64,000 nt of DNA, taken from the NCBI GenBank assembly GCA_029224185.1, contig CM055188.1:11165497-11229496 (forward strand), in the 5' to 3' direction. Position numbers and translations under genes: made by a program. Below, piece by piece: positions 52,361-62,430 of the stretch. This DNA comes from Karalla daura (Eukaryota; Chordata; Actinopteri; Chaetodontiformes; Leiognathidae). The notes beneath the pieces were generated by a model. The model was not told the DNA's origin. It searched no databases and saw only the letters and a program-made list of their open reading frames with translations. Every line of letters starts with the position of its first letter. The first letter of the stretch is position 1.

Positions 52361-52646
52361 GGTATGGCCACTCAGGTCTGCTCACTATGACAAGATCAAG
52401 ATCCAGATCAACGTTAATACAAATGATGTGCTTTGATTTTTGAAACATCTCTTTAAGCTGGGGCAGGCATTTTCTAAAAAACAGATAAAGCAAACCACAC
52501 TTTGAAAATACACACCTCAGAAGTTTCCACAGACTCTTCTCTGAGGCCACACCAGCAGGGTGGAGGAACAAGCAGATTTGTCGCTTTGCAAAACAGCATG
52601 CTTCGTTGCACGATGTGCAAGACGGCAATAAAAGGCCACAAAGGAG

Positions 52647-52670
52647 GGATGGATGGATGGATGGATGGAT
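52647..52670 (+). repeat. (GGAT)n microsatellite
   Basis: Six GGAT units, followed by imperfect units. Confidence 0.9.
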
Positions 52671-53217
52671 TGACAGATGGATCGACCATTTGTATATGGT
52701 CGTGACGTTCAGTGCTACTGGATGGTGTTCATTGAAGATTGCTCATTCCCCATACGACTGGTTTGTTTCATTTTTGTTAAAATGCATTAATTCACTCAGT
52801 TGCAGTTGGGGTGTGAAGAGGATTTCGAACAAATAAGTGCCTCTGAAAGAAATTGCCTAGTCCACCTTTACCACAGTTATAAATCGAGAAAGGTTGTAAG
52901 CAACATTTATAAAGTAACATTTATAAACTGCAAATGCAACAGTAAGGCAAATCATGCAGTCGAACCAAAAAAATGTTTGAGATAAAATTAAATTAGCAAA
53001 TTTAACACTCACATATGACAACAGTGTAGCATTTTCAGCTAAGTATTCAGGCTCATATATTTCTCCTAACATGACTGTATTCAGCAGTAAATGGCATTTG
53101 GGCTCTAGATGCTCTGGTTTTCATTAGTTTAAGAGCTCAGTCACCTAGAAGTGAATTAAATTTAGATAATCATTGTCCTCCAAATAAAGTTTTTCACCCT
53201 TTGTTGTTCATTGGTAC

Positions 53218-53224
53218 TCTGATG
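53218..53224 (+). repeat. Left target-site duplication TCTGATG
   Basis: Seven bases immediately before the left terminus, identical to 57066-57072. Confidence 0.88.
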
Positions 53225-53390
53225 CAACCCGTTCTCATCCCAACGCGTCAAATACCGACTATTTGTCACGCCCCTAAGCGTTGCATATGGACGCCAAGGG
53301 TACCCTTCCGCGTCTGTTTATTGACGCTCCGGGTTTTCCATTCACTCTCATGCAAACCCCAGCTCGGCAGGACGGGACGCTGAGAGCAGA

Positions 53391-53789
53391 GGCTCCAGCC
53401 AAAGCCCCTAAACGTCAAATAGAACCGCGGAGGGTAGAAATCCGCGTCCGGATTTGACGCTGCGAGTTCTGCATTGACTCTCATGCAGACCCCGGCTCGG
53501 CAGGACGGGACGCTGAGAGCAGAGGCTCCAGCCAAAGCCCCTAAACGTCAAATAGAACCGCGGAGGGTAGAAATCCGCGTCCGGATTTGACGCTGCGAGT
53601 TCTGCATTGACTCTCATGCAGACCCCGGCTCGGCAGGACGGGACGCTGAGAGCAGAGGCTCCAGCCAAAGCCCCTAAACGTCAAATAGAACCGCGGAGGG
53701 TAGAAATCCGCGTCCGGATTTGACGCTGCGAGTTCTGCATTGACTCTCATGCAGACCCCGGCTCGGCAGGACGGGACGCTGAGAGCAGA
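53391..53789 (-). repeat. Left array: three 133-bp units
   Basis: Units start with GGCTCCAGCC at 53391, 53524 and 53657, and the next GGCTCCAGCC is at 53790. They appear identical to one another. Each is CpG-rich and contains several GACGC/GCGTC and CGTCAAAT motifs. Because 133 is not a multiple of three, overlapping 69-89 residue open frames arise from the repeat; I do not regard them as genes. Confidence 0.96.
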
Positions 53790-54079
53790 GGCTCCAGCCG
53801 TCCATTCACTCCCATAATAACCCGGTCACGCGAAGCATGACGCCGCTTACTACTGTCTCATTGAAGAACCGAGTATCCTCTGCCCGGAAGTGTTTTTCTC
53901 ACTATTTGTACACTTTGTCCCGAGAATATATCCACTGACACGTTAAACAAGGCCAAAATGTGAGATACCTGGCTAAATAACTACGTAAATAATGTGAATT
54001 TATACTAAAACAACAATGATAACAGTGGATAAATTGGATTTCAACAGACTGTTTACATTTACTTTGGACCCGCCCCCCT

Positions 54080-54107
54080 CACGTGTGCGGCGTGTTACCA
54101 TGGAAAC
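54080..54107 (+). promoter_or_regulatory. E-box and X-box cluster at the inner end of the left arm
   Basis: CACGTG at 54080-54085 and the near-palindrome GTTACCATGGAAAC at 54094-54107 lie just after a GC-box-like CCCGCCCCCC. The second motif is close to the RFX X-box consensus GTNRCC-N-RGYAAC. The block ends where the arm ends. Confidence 0.55.
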
Positions 54108-54113
54108 GAAAGG

Positions 54114-56032
54114 ACGGCGTTGCTTCAGGTAGTCTCGTCAGGGTTTCCCCAAAAAAATGTATACAGACTTTAAATTATTGTAAAGTAAACGTCAATTAAA
54201 ATGCATTTAATTTTCAAACTGTAATAGAATTTCTAAACATTATTTTTATTTGATTTTTTATCATCTAAAGTCTATGCCATGAGACCTACAAAAGTCACCG
54301 AATTAATTGCAGCTACTGAAAGTGAAATATGCAAATAGAGAATTGTGTGCAATCCACATTGTCAGCAGTGACTGGATTAAATTATTGATTATGATTATTA
54401 TTATTATTATTTGGTCGTTCTCCGTCTCACAGAGAGAGACAGACAGAGAGAGACAGAAATATGTCATGTTTATACATATTTCTTTGAATATTGACTTGGT
54501 ATATGAGAATCTCTGAGCTCTGATGAGAAGATTGAAAGATTGATGAGAAGAAGAAATTGTGGTCAGGAACCTTGGAAGCTTATTATAGATTTTGGGGCCT
54601 GCTTGAACGGTGTTGCTTCTGACCTCCCCATAAACATTCTAAAATGTCATCCTCATTGCTCAAAAAATCTATGGAGGGCTGGTTCTTGCCATAAGTGTTA
54701 TGGGCAGTCACATGGAGCGCCATCTGCTGGAGGGGTGCTGTCATGTCACCCTTGGCATGTCCTTCAATTGTGTATGGCCCTCTCAGACACTTTCTGAGGT
54801 AGTAGGAGCCTGAAACTCAGCACGATGGATGCTCTTGACCTACTATTGAACATAGTAAAATTTCAGCCATTTAGCTCAAAGTGTTGAGGTGGAGTCCCTG
54901 ATTGAACAATGAGAGGGTCTAAAAGCTATAGCAAACTAGACCATCAGATTCTGAAGGCCAATCTGGAGGAGATCTCTTTCTAAAGGTGCTGTGAATCTGA
55001 CATTTTAGTATGTTGTAGGGGGCCCCTGGACAAGATGATATGTGTTGGTTTGGTCCTGATTGGAGCCATACTTTTCAAAGGGCGGGGCTTTGAACGTTCG
55101 CCATTTCCCACCTTTGAGGACTTGCCACGGTCTCAAAAATACACCAAATGGCCTGAAACTCAGTCTGCAGACCCCATAGCGGACCTTTAACAGATCCTCC
55201 GAGCCCTGCCTCCATAGACCCTTGGGGGCCCTTGGGGACGCAAAGTTGCTCTAGGAAGGTGCTATTAACTTGGAGGCAGCAGATCCTAATACAAGACCTT
55301 CTGACAAGTAACATAAACAAAAACCAGGAGGAAATTCCAAGGGGAAGGTATTTTTCTCTCCCCTCCTCCCTTTTGACTCAGACACATTAGGACTACAAAC
55401 AAAATGGCGGAGCACATGAGTGTGTATTGCAATGTAGTTCATTTTTGGTTAAGGCTTCAGGGGGTTCAGAAAACCTCTTTCTAAGAAATATATATAACTA
55501 CAACATATATATTTATTTAATGTGACACAGTACATTATGAATCATAAACATTTACATTTATTAGAACTAGTGTAGAACTAGTAGACACTGCATAGCCAGC
55601 TTATCATGTGCGGCGCGGCTATGACGTCATGAAAAAGTGCGGCGTGGTGGCTGCTGGGAGTTGGAGTTGTGTCAGAGTGAAAACGTAGTAAACCATAATA
55701 AACAGTTGTGGGGTTACCTCTCCAATAGTCTCGGTTCCTGAGTTTTTGGCAGTCATAAGAGCAGTTCAAGAAACCCTACACCTCGGACGCTTCATTAGTT
55801 TAGTTTCGATTCCTGCCTCAGTCTGCAAATAGTAAACACTCACTTTGTGTCGCAGACTGAAGAGGGTGCATTCAAAGTCAAAATTGCTTCAGCAACGTTT
55901 GAAAACCACTTCCTGTGCTTTTTTGTTTATTTGTAAGAACTAACAAACAAAAGATCATATCCACTCACTGAAGGAATAAAAGGAGACTATAAGGAAGCGA
56001 ATTATGTCGGCACAAATGCGAAGCGAAACAAC
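54114..56032. other. Central 1.9 kb of the fold-back transposon
   Basis: No transposase motif is recognised in any frame. It contains a CTCF-like motif (54717-54730), a stretch of GGCCTGAAACTCAG-type sequence occurring in two variants (near 54810 and 55152), an AT-rich run near 55490, and a GC-rich block around a palindromic CRE (TGACGTCA, 55622-55629). These may be captured host or other repeat sequences. Confidence 0.55.
54717..54730 (-). promoter_or_regulatory. CTCF-like motif inside the transposon
   Basis: GCGCCATCTGCTGG matches the reverse complement of the vertebrate CTCF core with about one mismatch. If bound, each copy of the element would carry a potential insulator site. Confidence 0.42.
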
Positions 56033-56038
56033 CCTTTC

Positions 56039-56066
56039 GTTTCCATGGTAACACGCCGCACACGTG
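56039..56066 (-). promoter_or_regulatory. E-box and X-box cluster at the inner end of the right arm
   Basis: Mirror copy of the left cluster: GTTTCCATGGTAAC at 56039-56052 and CACGTG at 56061-56066, followed by GGGGGGCGGG. If functional, the two clusters would face each other across the transposon centre. Confidence 0.55.
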
Positions 56067-56367
56067 AGGGGGGCGGGTCCAAAGTAAATGTAAACAGTCT
56101 GTTGAAATCCAATTTATCCACTGTTATCATTGTTGTTTTAGTATAAATTCACATTATTTACGTAGTTATTTAGCCAGGTATCTCACATTTTGGCCTTGTT
56201 TAACGTGTCAGTGGATATATTCTCGGGACAAAGTGTACAAATAGTGAGAAAATAGTGAGAAAAACACTTCCGGGCAGAGGATACTCGGTTCTTCAATGAG
56301 ACAGTAGTAAGCGGCGTCATGCTTCGCGTGACCGGGTTATTATGGGAGTGAATGGACGGCTGGAGCC

Positions 56368-56899
56368 TCTGCTCTCAGCGTCCCGTCCTGCCGAGCCGGG
56401 GTCTGCATGAGAGTCAATGCAGAACTCGCAGCGTCAAATCCGGACGCGGATTTCTACCCTCCGCGGTTCTATTTGACGTTTAGGGGCTTTGGCTGGAGCC
56501 TCTGCTCTCAGCGTCCCGTCCTGCCGAGCCGGGGTCTGCATGAGAGTCAATGCAGAACTCGCAGCGTCAAATCCGGACGCGGATTTCTACCCTCCGCGGT
56601 TCTATTTGACGTTTAGGGGCTTTGGCTGGAGCCTCTGCTCTCAGCGTCCCGTCCTGCCGAGCCGGGGTCTGCATGAGAGTCAATGCAGAACTCGCAGCGT
56701 CAAATCCGGACGCGGATTTCTACCCTCCGCGGTTCTATTTGACGTTTAGGGGCTTTGGCTGGAGCCTCTGCTCTCAGCGTCCCGTCCTGCCGAGCCGGGG
56801 TCTGCATGAGAGTCAATGCAGAACTCGCAGCGTCAAATCCGGACGCGGATTTCTACCCTCCGCGTTTCTATTTGACGTTTAGGGGCTTTGGCTGGAGCC
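56368..56899 (+). repeat. Right array: four 133-bp units
   Basis: Four inverted-orientation units, with CTCTGCTCTCAGCGTCCCG recurring every 133 bases. One substitution is visible (CCGCGTTTC for CCGCGGTTC in the unit nearest the terminus). It has one unit more than the left arm. Confidence 0.96.
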
Positions 56900-57065
56900 T
56901 CTGCTCTCAGCGTCCCGTCCTGCCGAGCTGGGGTTTACATGAGAGTGAATGGAAAACCCGGAGCGTCAATAAACAGACGCGGAAGGGTACCCTTGGCGTC
57001 CATATGCAACGCTTAGGGGCGTGACAAATAGTCGGTATTTGACGCGTTGGGATGAGAACGGGTTG

Positions 57066-57072
57066 TCTGATG
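57066..57072 (+). repeat. Right target-site duplication TCTGATG
   Basis: Seven bases immediately after the right terminus, identical to 53218-53224. Confidence 0.88.
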
Positions 57073-58177
57073 TGTTTTTCCTCAAAATATCATTTTATGT
57101 TTTATAGACTTATGCTTGGATACACTGTCCAGTTGGTGTGCAGATTATGAAGTTAGTACATGCTTATGCATCTCTTTGAACAAATGGTCTAATGATTTAA
57201 TGCCACATTGCATCTAAATTTTTGTTATTGCAGGTGTTCTGTTAGAGCAAAATTATTATTTTTTTTTTATTGCAACCAGACTTTAGAGCTTTTTCACCAA
57301 AAATGAAAATGAAGAAATCAACCACATGCAAGGGTTCATTTCTGTCCAAATTCGTCACGCTTGTCAGTGCCTGCATCACACAGGTGAGCTTCTCACTGAC
57401 ACCCATCATAAATGGGTAGATTTTGCATAAATGCATATATATGGCATTGCTTTACAAAAACTCTCCCTTAGAGTATGTTTGACATTTAACACAGCAGCAA
57501 TATGTGGCCTTATCTTAGGTAACCTTGGAGACGACCATGAAGTGAGGAGTGTGCTTTGCTCTCTTTCCCAGCACTTTTCAGGTCACTTGAACCATCATTA
57601 TCAGAACCAATTTAGTGATGGAGGAGAAAAACATGCAATGAAGAAGGATACAGAGTGTGCAGAGCAACTGGCTTGAGAGCAGACACTGTTGTTGTACTTA
57701 ATCCAGAATTAGATCACTGGCACACTTAGGGTGTCTGTGTCTCAGATTGGCCTTCGTAACTAGGATGGAAAATCTGCTGTGGCAGATATTGGCTCACACT
57801 AATCCAGGTGTTATGTTTATGCTGTAAAATATCTTAATTTTAGATCAACATCAATGCTGAAATTACATACAGTTTTATAACTAGTGAGGCAGCTCTCTAG
57901 AAATTGCTTAGTTAAACTAGAAAAGAATATTAAAATTGTACTCATATAAAATAGTCCAAGAAATATAGAATTAATTAAAAGAAACAAACAAACAAAAAAA
58001 AAACATGATCAATGTAAAATAGTCCAGATGGTCTCCATACACAAAAATGCCTCTTATAGGACACTGTAAAAAGCTCACAGCTGGGTCATGCTTTTTGTCC
58101 CACCAAAATATGTAACAATGAAACCTCATCGGTTCTCAGTATTTTTGCATTTCACTGTTGTGATCTAACTTTTTTTA

Positions 58178-58400
58178 GACTGTGGATGGAAATTGGAGTA
58201 CATACAGAAGACCTACATGCACAGGGGCAGAACATGCAAACCCCACACAGAGGCAGAGATGAACCAAAAAAAAAACTGCCCTAAAATTGCCCTGAGATGT
58301 GACTGTGAGAGTGAATTATGTGTATGCCTTGTGATGGACTGGACACATGTCCAAGGTGTGTTGCTTTTCTTAAACCCAAGTGCACTGGAGATGGACACCA
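58178..58400 (-). repeat. Interspersed-repeat fragment
   Basis: GACTGTGGATGGAAATTGGA followed by GAACATGCAAACCCCACACA is a degraded copy of the same fish repeat seen at 50440-50530, here followed by a rearranged tail (GTGAATTATG...GGACTGGACACATGTCCAAG). Confidence 0.5.
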
Positions 58401-61400
58401 GTAGACCTGCATGATGATCATTTGATGCAAGACGGCTAAGCTGGATGCATGCCAGCTTTTTAACAATGTTTAATGGTTTTTCATATATTCATCATATTTT
58501 ATGGTGTATGTGGTATATGTGGACAATTGAAAAAGAAACTTTGTGATTTTAATTTTCTTTGTGATATTAATCTAATATTAAACTGTGATATTAATCTGAT
58601 GCATGAGGTTACTATGCACTCTTATCAAAAAAATATGCAATGGACCCACAGGGGAATGCTATGTTATAGTTCCTTGTTTGCAGTCGAGTTGCCGGCTGCA
58701 GCTGCCTCTGAATTGGTAGACATCCAGGGGAGTGACCGATAGCTGCCTAGGCTTGATGCAAGAGTCCAGTCTCTGCAGTCCTCAATCAATATGACAGAGT
58801 TTTAATCAATATGTTATGAAGTCCTATAACTCAGGCCCTGCTGTGGGGCACCATGTAGAAGAGAGATCTGTTGAAAATCAATGGAGTCACAGTTTCTCTA
58901 CATAGCATATTTGGTTTGAAGGTGATGGCTTTGGAAAATAACGGGAACTGGAGCAAGAGATATAGTTGGTGATGTACTGAAAATGATGGAAAGCGGGAAA
59001 TTAGACATCACAGGAAGGTAAGAGAGAGATATCTCCGTTCATTAACCTATCCATATGCACAAATGTCAACCCACAAAATTAATATTTCTGAAGAATCTTG
59101 TACTAGTGCCTGAAATAATGCTTGATTGACTCACAGTGCTCTAATGGCTTCAGTCATGTTTGGACGCATTTTTTGAACAAGGGTGGCATTCACTCCTAAA
59201 CCAAAAAAGAGAGGAAAACACAAAACTGAAGAGCAATGGTAACTAGGCAAGAAAAAGCAGAAATGTGAAGGTTTGCCCTTCTGTGTTTATATACGTGTGT
59301 GTGCATGTTGTCGGCCTGTTAGTTAATGGTCCTCATCTCTGTGCTGCAGAGTGAATCTCAATTGCATGTTGGGAAAATCCCAGGAGAGCGCAGGTTCAAT
59401 TCCTCATCCCGGTCTTTTGTCAGCACTATTAGTCACTCTGAGACACAGAAAGAGAGGGAGAGAGAGAGAGAGAAAGGGAAATGGGAAGCCTGTGTATTTT
59501 ATACAGATTGTGTGTATTTTTGTGTTTTTCTTCCTCAGTTTGTCTTTGAAGAGAAAATACATAGACCTCCATTCACCTACTTATGTGCTGATTAACTTTA
59601 CCTCTGAAGTCTTCATGCTAGAGATGAATCATTTATGGCCTTTTGAGAATGAAAAAATACACGCATGCAGATTTGAATTGAAAAGCAACGATTGAAACAA
59701 CAATTTTCTGTTGATGTTCTAAATAGGTGAAGGATGCATTCATGTCACTGCATCTCATTCAGATTATTTCCTAGTTGCTTAATTTATTTAGCACAAAATT
59801 GAAGTTAATCTAAAAACAATCAAAAGGTTAAGATCACAGCTCATAAGAGTGAAACCTGTTGCCTATTTTGCTATTTTGGTTTTTGTGACCCAAAAGAAGT
59901 GGGAAGAAGAATTTGATACTAAAATGCTTCACATACTTTGAGCCAGTCAGCAAAACCTCCCAAATACTGTGGAATCAGTAACTATATATTGTAGAAATAC
60001 TGCAGTTATCATTAACACACGATCATATCTGCTGTCTGAATGACCCTTGGCTTTAAACATGTTTAGCGGTTGACAGCCATGAAAATTGGCACAAGTGTTA
60101 AAATATCGCATTTAATTGCATCTTCACACATTTCAAAGCCATAAAAACTGGCTGATCTAAGTGAACAGGGACACATTGTTGATGTGTGCTAACAGAGCTG
60201 CAGGCTCCAGAAACATGAGCATGGGTAGGTGTGGATGTTGAAAGCAGACAGGAAGTGTCCTTTGAGCAGTCTGTCTCTGCTTTCATGGCTCCCGCTTGCT
60301 TCCTCAGATTAACAAGAACAGAACAGTTATTTATAGAGCATGGAGAACAGGGGATTAGTGCTATTCCTGTTGTGTTTTTGGATGCTTCTTTGATGACTCA
60401 AGGTGTGGAAGTGTTCACTTGTGTGTAAACTGTACATCTATGTGCAGAATGAACTCAATCTTTCTTTACCACTGATCCCCAACAGCTCCTTCAGTACATT
60501 CTTAGGGACCATATAGTATGAATAATATTTTTGCTGATTTCATGCGTGTGTATGTTTCATCCTGCATTTTCTTTTTTGTCACCATGAAGGTTTTTTTCTC
60601 CCTGATGAAATGAGTCAAACAAGCAGCCGGTTCCTGTTTATTTTGGGATGGCTATAAACAGAAACGGCACAGGATATCAGAGAACTCACAGCAGGGTGGT
60701 GATGGTGGTAGTATCTGTTTGGGCATGTGTTTCTTTTCAAAGTGATATGAGCGTGATGACACAGACTCATATCAGTCAACAAAACACACATGGAAAACAT
60801 GTAACAAAACTTTGTTGCTTATGACAAGCTAAAATCAGACCTTACTTTGAGAAAAAAACATGTAACAAGAGAGAGAAAAAAAACATATATGAGGCTGCAT
60901 GAAATTTACTGGTAAATTAATGTAGACTCCAAAGATGATAAACATAGGTATGTGCATCAGAATGTGTGTCTCATGAGAGTCATTTATTCCTTGTGTAGAA
61001 GCACAAATTTCTTTCCAGTTTGTTTTGTTCAAATGAATACACATCAGTCATGATGTGTATTAATACTTTTTCCCATCTGTTTCTCATTTTGAGACTGCAT
61101 CTCTGGGGTAAATGATTGAATATGGCTTTGTTATTGTAAAAAGTCAATCATATTTAATCAACAAAGGTGCAAACATAACGTTAAAGTTAAACATTTTCAG
61201 GATGACTTAAATGAATACATTAAAACATTTATATACTGTCCTAAATTAAACTAGGGATAGAGATACAGACTAATCCAGTTGGCTGAATTCACTAGAAACT
61301 GCATGTTACAGTTTAAACTGTAAAATTCATTTTTTACTTTCACCCCTGTGTGCTGAAGATCTGATTGGGTTTACATACAAATGTCACTCAACAAAGGACC

Positions 61401-61787
61401 ATGCTTTGTCATAAAATACTCAAAATCACCAGTTCATTCATCTTGTCTTGCAGTCACATATCTACCATCTCTGCCTCCACTGGAGGAACAACTCAGCTCG
61501 CACTAACAATACAGTACAAGCCACCCACTTTGACTCCTATTGTAGAAATATAATAGAAGTGTTGGATTTCCTGTGACTTCTCTGAGTGAAGAGGGGAGAA
61601 ACCAGTACTCACTCTGGTTTTGAGCATGTCACCACTTCTCCCTCAAGACAGCTAGAGCTCCAATGGTGGAGCATCTTAATCTCAAGACAGTGTCAGTAGC
61701 CCTCTGGGAAATCTGGTTGACTCAGCAGAAACGTCAATGAACTCCTGGAGCGGAGGAGCAGATGGAAGAGGGGGATAATCATCTGGT

Positions 61788-61793
<6 letters not shown>

Positions 61794-61818
<25 letters not shown>

Positions 61819-61819
61819 G
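61794..61819 (+). repeat. (TG)n microsatellite
   Basis: A short TG dinucleotide run. Confidence 0.9.
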
Positions 61820-62422
61820 GGTGTGATTTTACCGCACAGCTGACCTCTGCATTTTAAGAAACAGAGTTGTTTATATCAACAAGATGGATATAAAAGTAAA
61901 TCAACATATTTACCAATTACATAATGACAGAAAACGCTATGGCATAAAATACACACACAAGACACACACATTTTGATAATTTTAAATCACATATTTTGTG
62001 TGAATAACCAGAAAAACTCTATTGACATTTTTTGTCTGTTGATCTGGTTGATAGGTTCTCCACCAAGGCATCAAAGATCATCTGTGAGAGACAGACATCC
62101 ATTCAGATGAGCAGTCAGAAAGAAACTCTCTGTGACTGACACACTGTATCTCTTACACTGAATATCAAGCAAACTCAAATGAACTTATATAACGAGTCAG
62201 GAGTCATATCACATTGTACATCTTACTGTATCACATTGAATCACGTCAATTCCTGTTCATTTTAAGATGGTCAGTGATATTATTAGTTATATGTTGACAG
62301 TGGGAGTAGGTGGAGAATAAACGATTAGTCGTAAAAAAAAGAGAGAAAGAGAGCAAAAGATTAAGAGATGAAGAGAGATGAATGAAGAAGAGGTGAAAAC
62401 AGTGAGTCTGAGCTCTAGTTTC

Positions 62423-62430
62423 TATATAAA
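62423..62430 (+). promoter_or_regulatory. Possible TATA-box promoter
   Basis: TATATAAA is followed about 20-30 bases later by a short GC-rich block, and then by a possible 5' leader up to an ATG at 62619 (frame MNGFLYLSHKLLKTCK...). No homologous protein is recognised and no coding exon follows clearly. It could belong to a gene continuing past the window or be chance. Confidence 0.2.

Larger units (their letters stand above)
49922..53217. other. Gene-poor repeat-rich stretch left of the fold-back transposon
   Basis: No gene is recognised. It holds interspersed-repeat fragments at 50440-50530 and 51075-51440, a palindromic MITE at 51760-52360 and a GGAT run at 52647-52670. Confidence 0.55.
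53225..57065. mobile_element. Fold-back DNA transposon with tandem-repeat arms, non-autonomous
   Basis: The element begins CAACCCGTTCTCATCCC and ends with the exact complement GGGATGAGAACGGGTTG. It is flanked by identical 7-bp target duplications TCTGATG (53218-53224, 57066-57072). The left arm (53225-54113, 889 bp) and right arm (56033-57065, 1033 bp) are inverted copies that differ by exactly one 133-bp unit plus an 11-bp duplication. The arm order is a 166-bp terminal segment, the 133-bp array, then an inner segment of 324 or 335 bp. The 1919-bp centre has no transposase-like frame. The 7-bp duplication and long arms leave the superfamily open (MULE, P-like, KDZ/Zisupton or Dada-like are candidates). 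Near identity of the arms suggests recent insertion or gene conversion. Confidence 0.92.

Noticed and set aside
52296..52628. 110-residue minus-strand frame near the MITE
   Set aside because: It runs across the MITE end and shows no domain; coding is unlikely.
53266..57024. A family of overlapping 69-89 residue open frames with the same protein sequence (MAGASALSVPSCR...) on both strands
   Set aside because: They follow the 133-bp tandem units, which shift frame at each unit, and are mirrored by the inverted arms. They have no start context or homologue and are best explained by low stop density in CpG-rich repeats.
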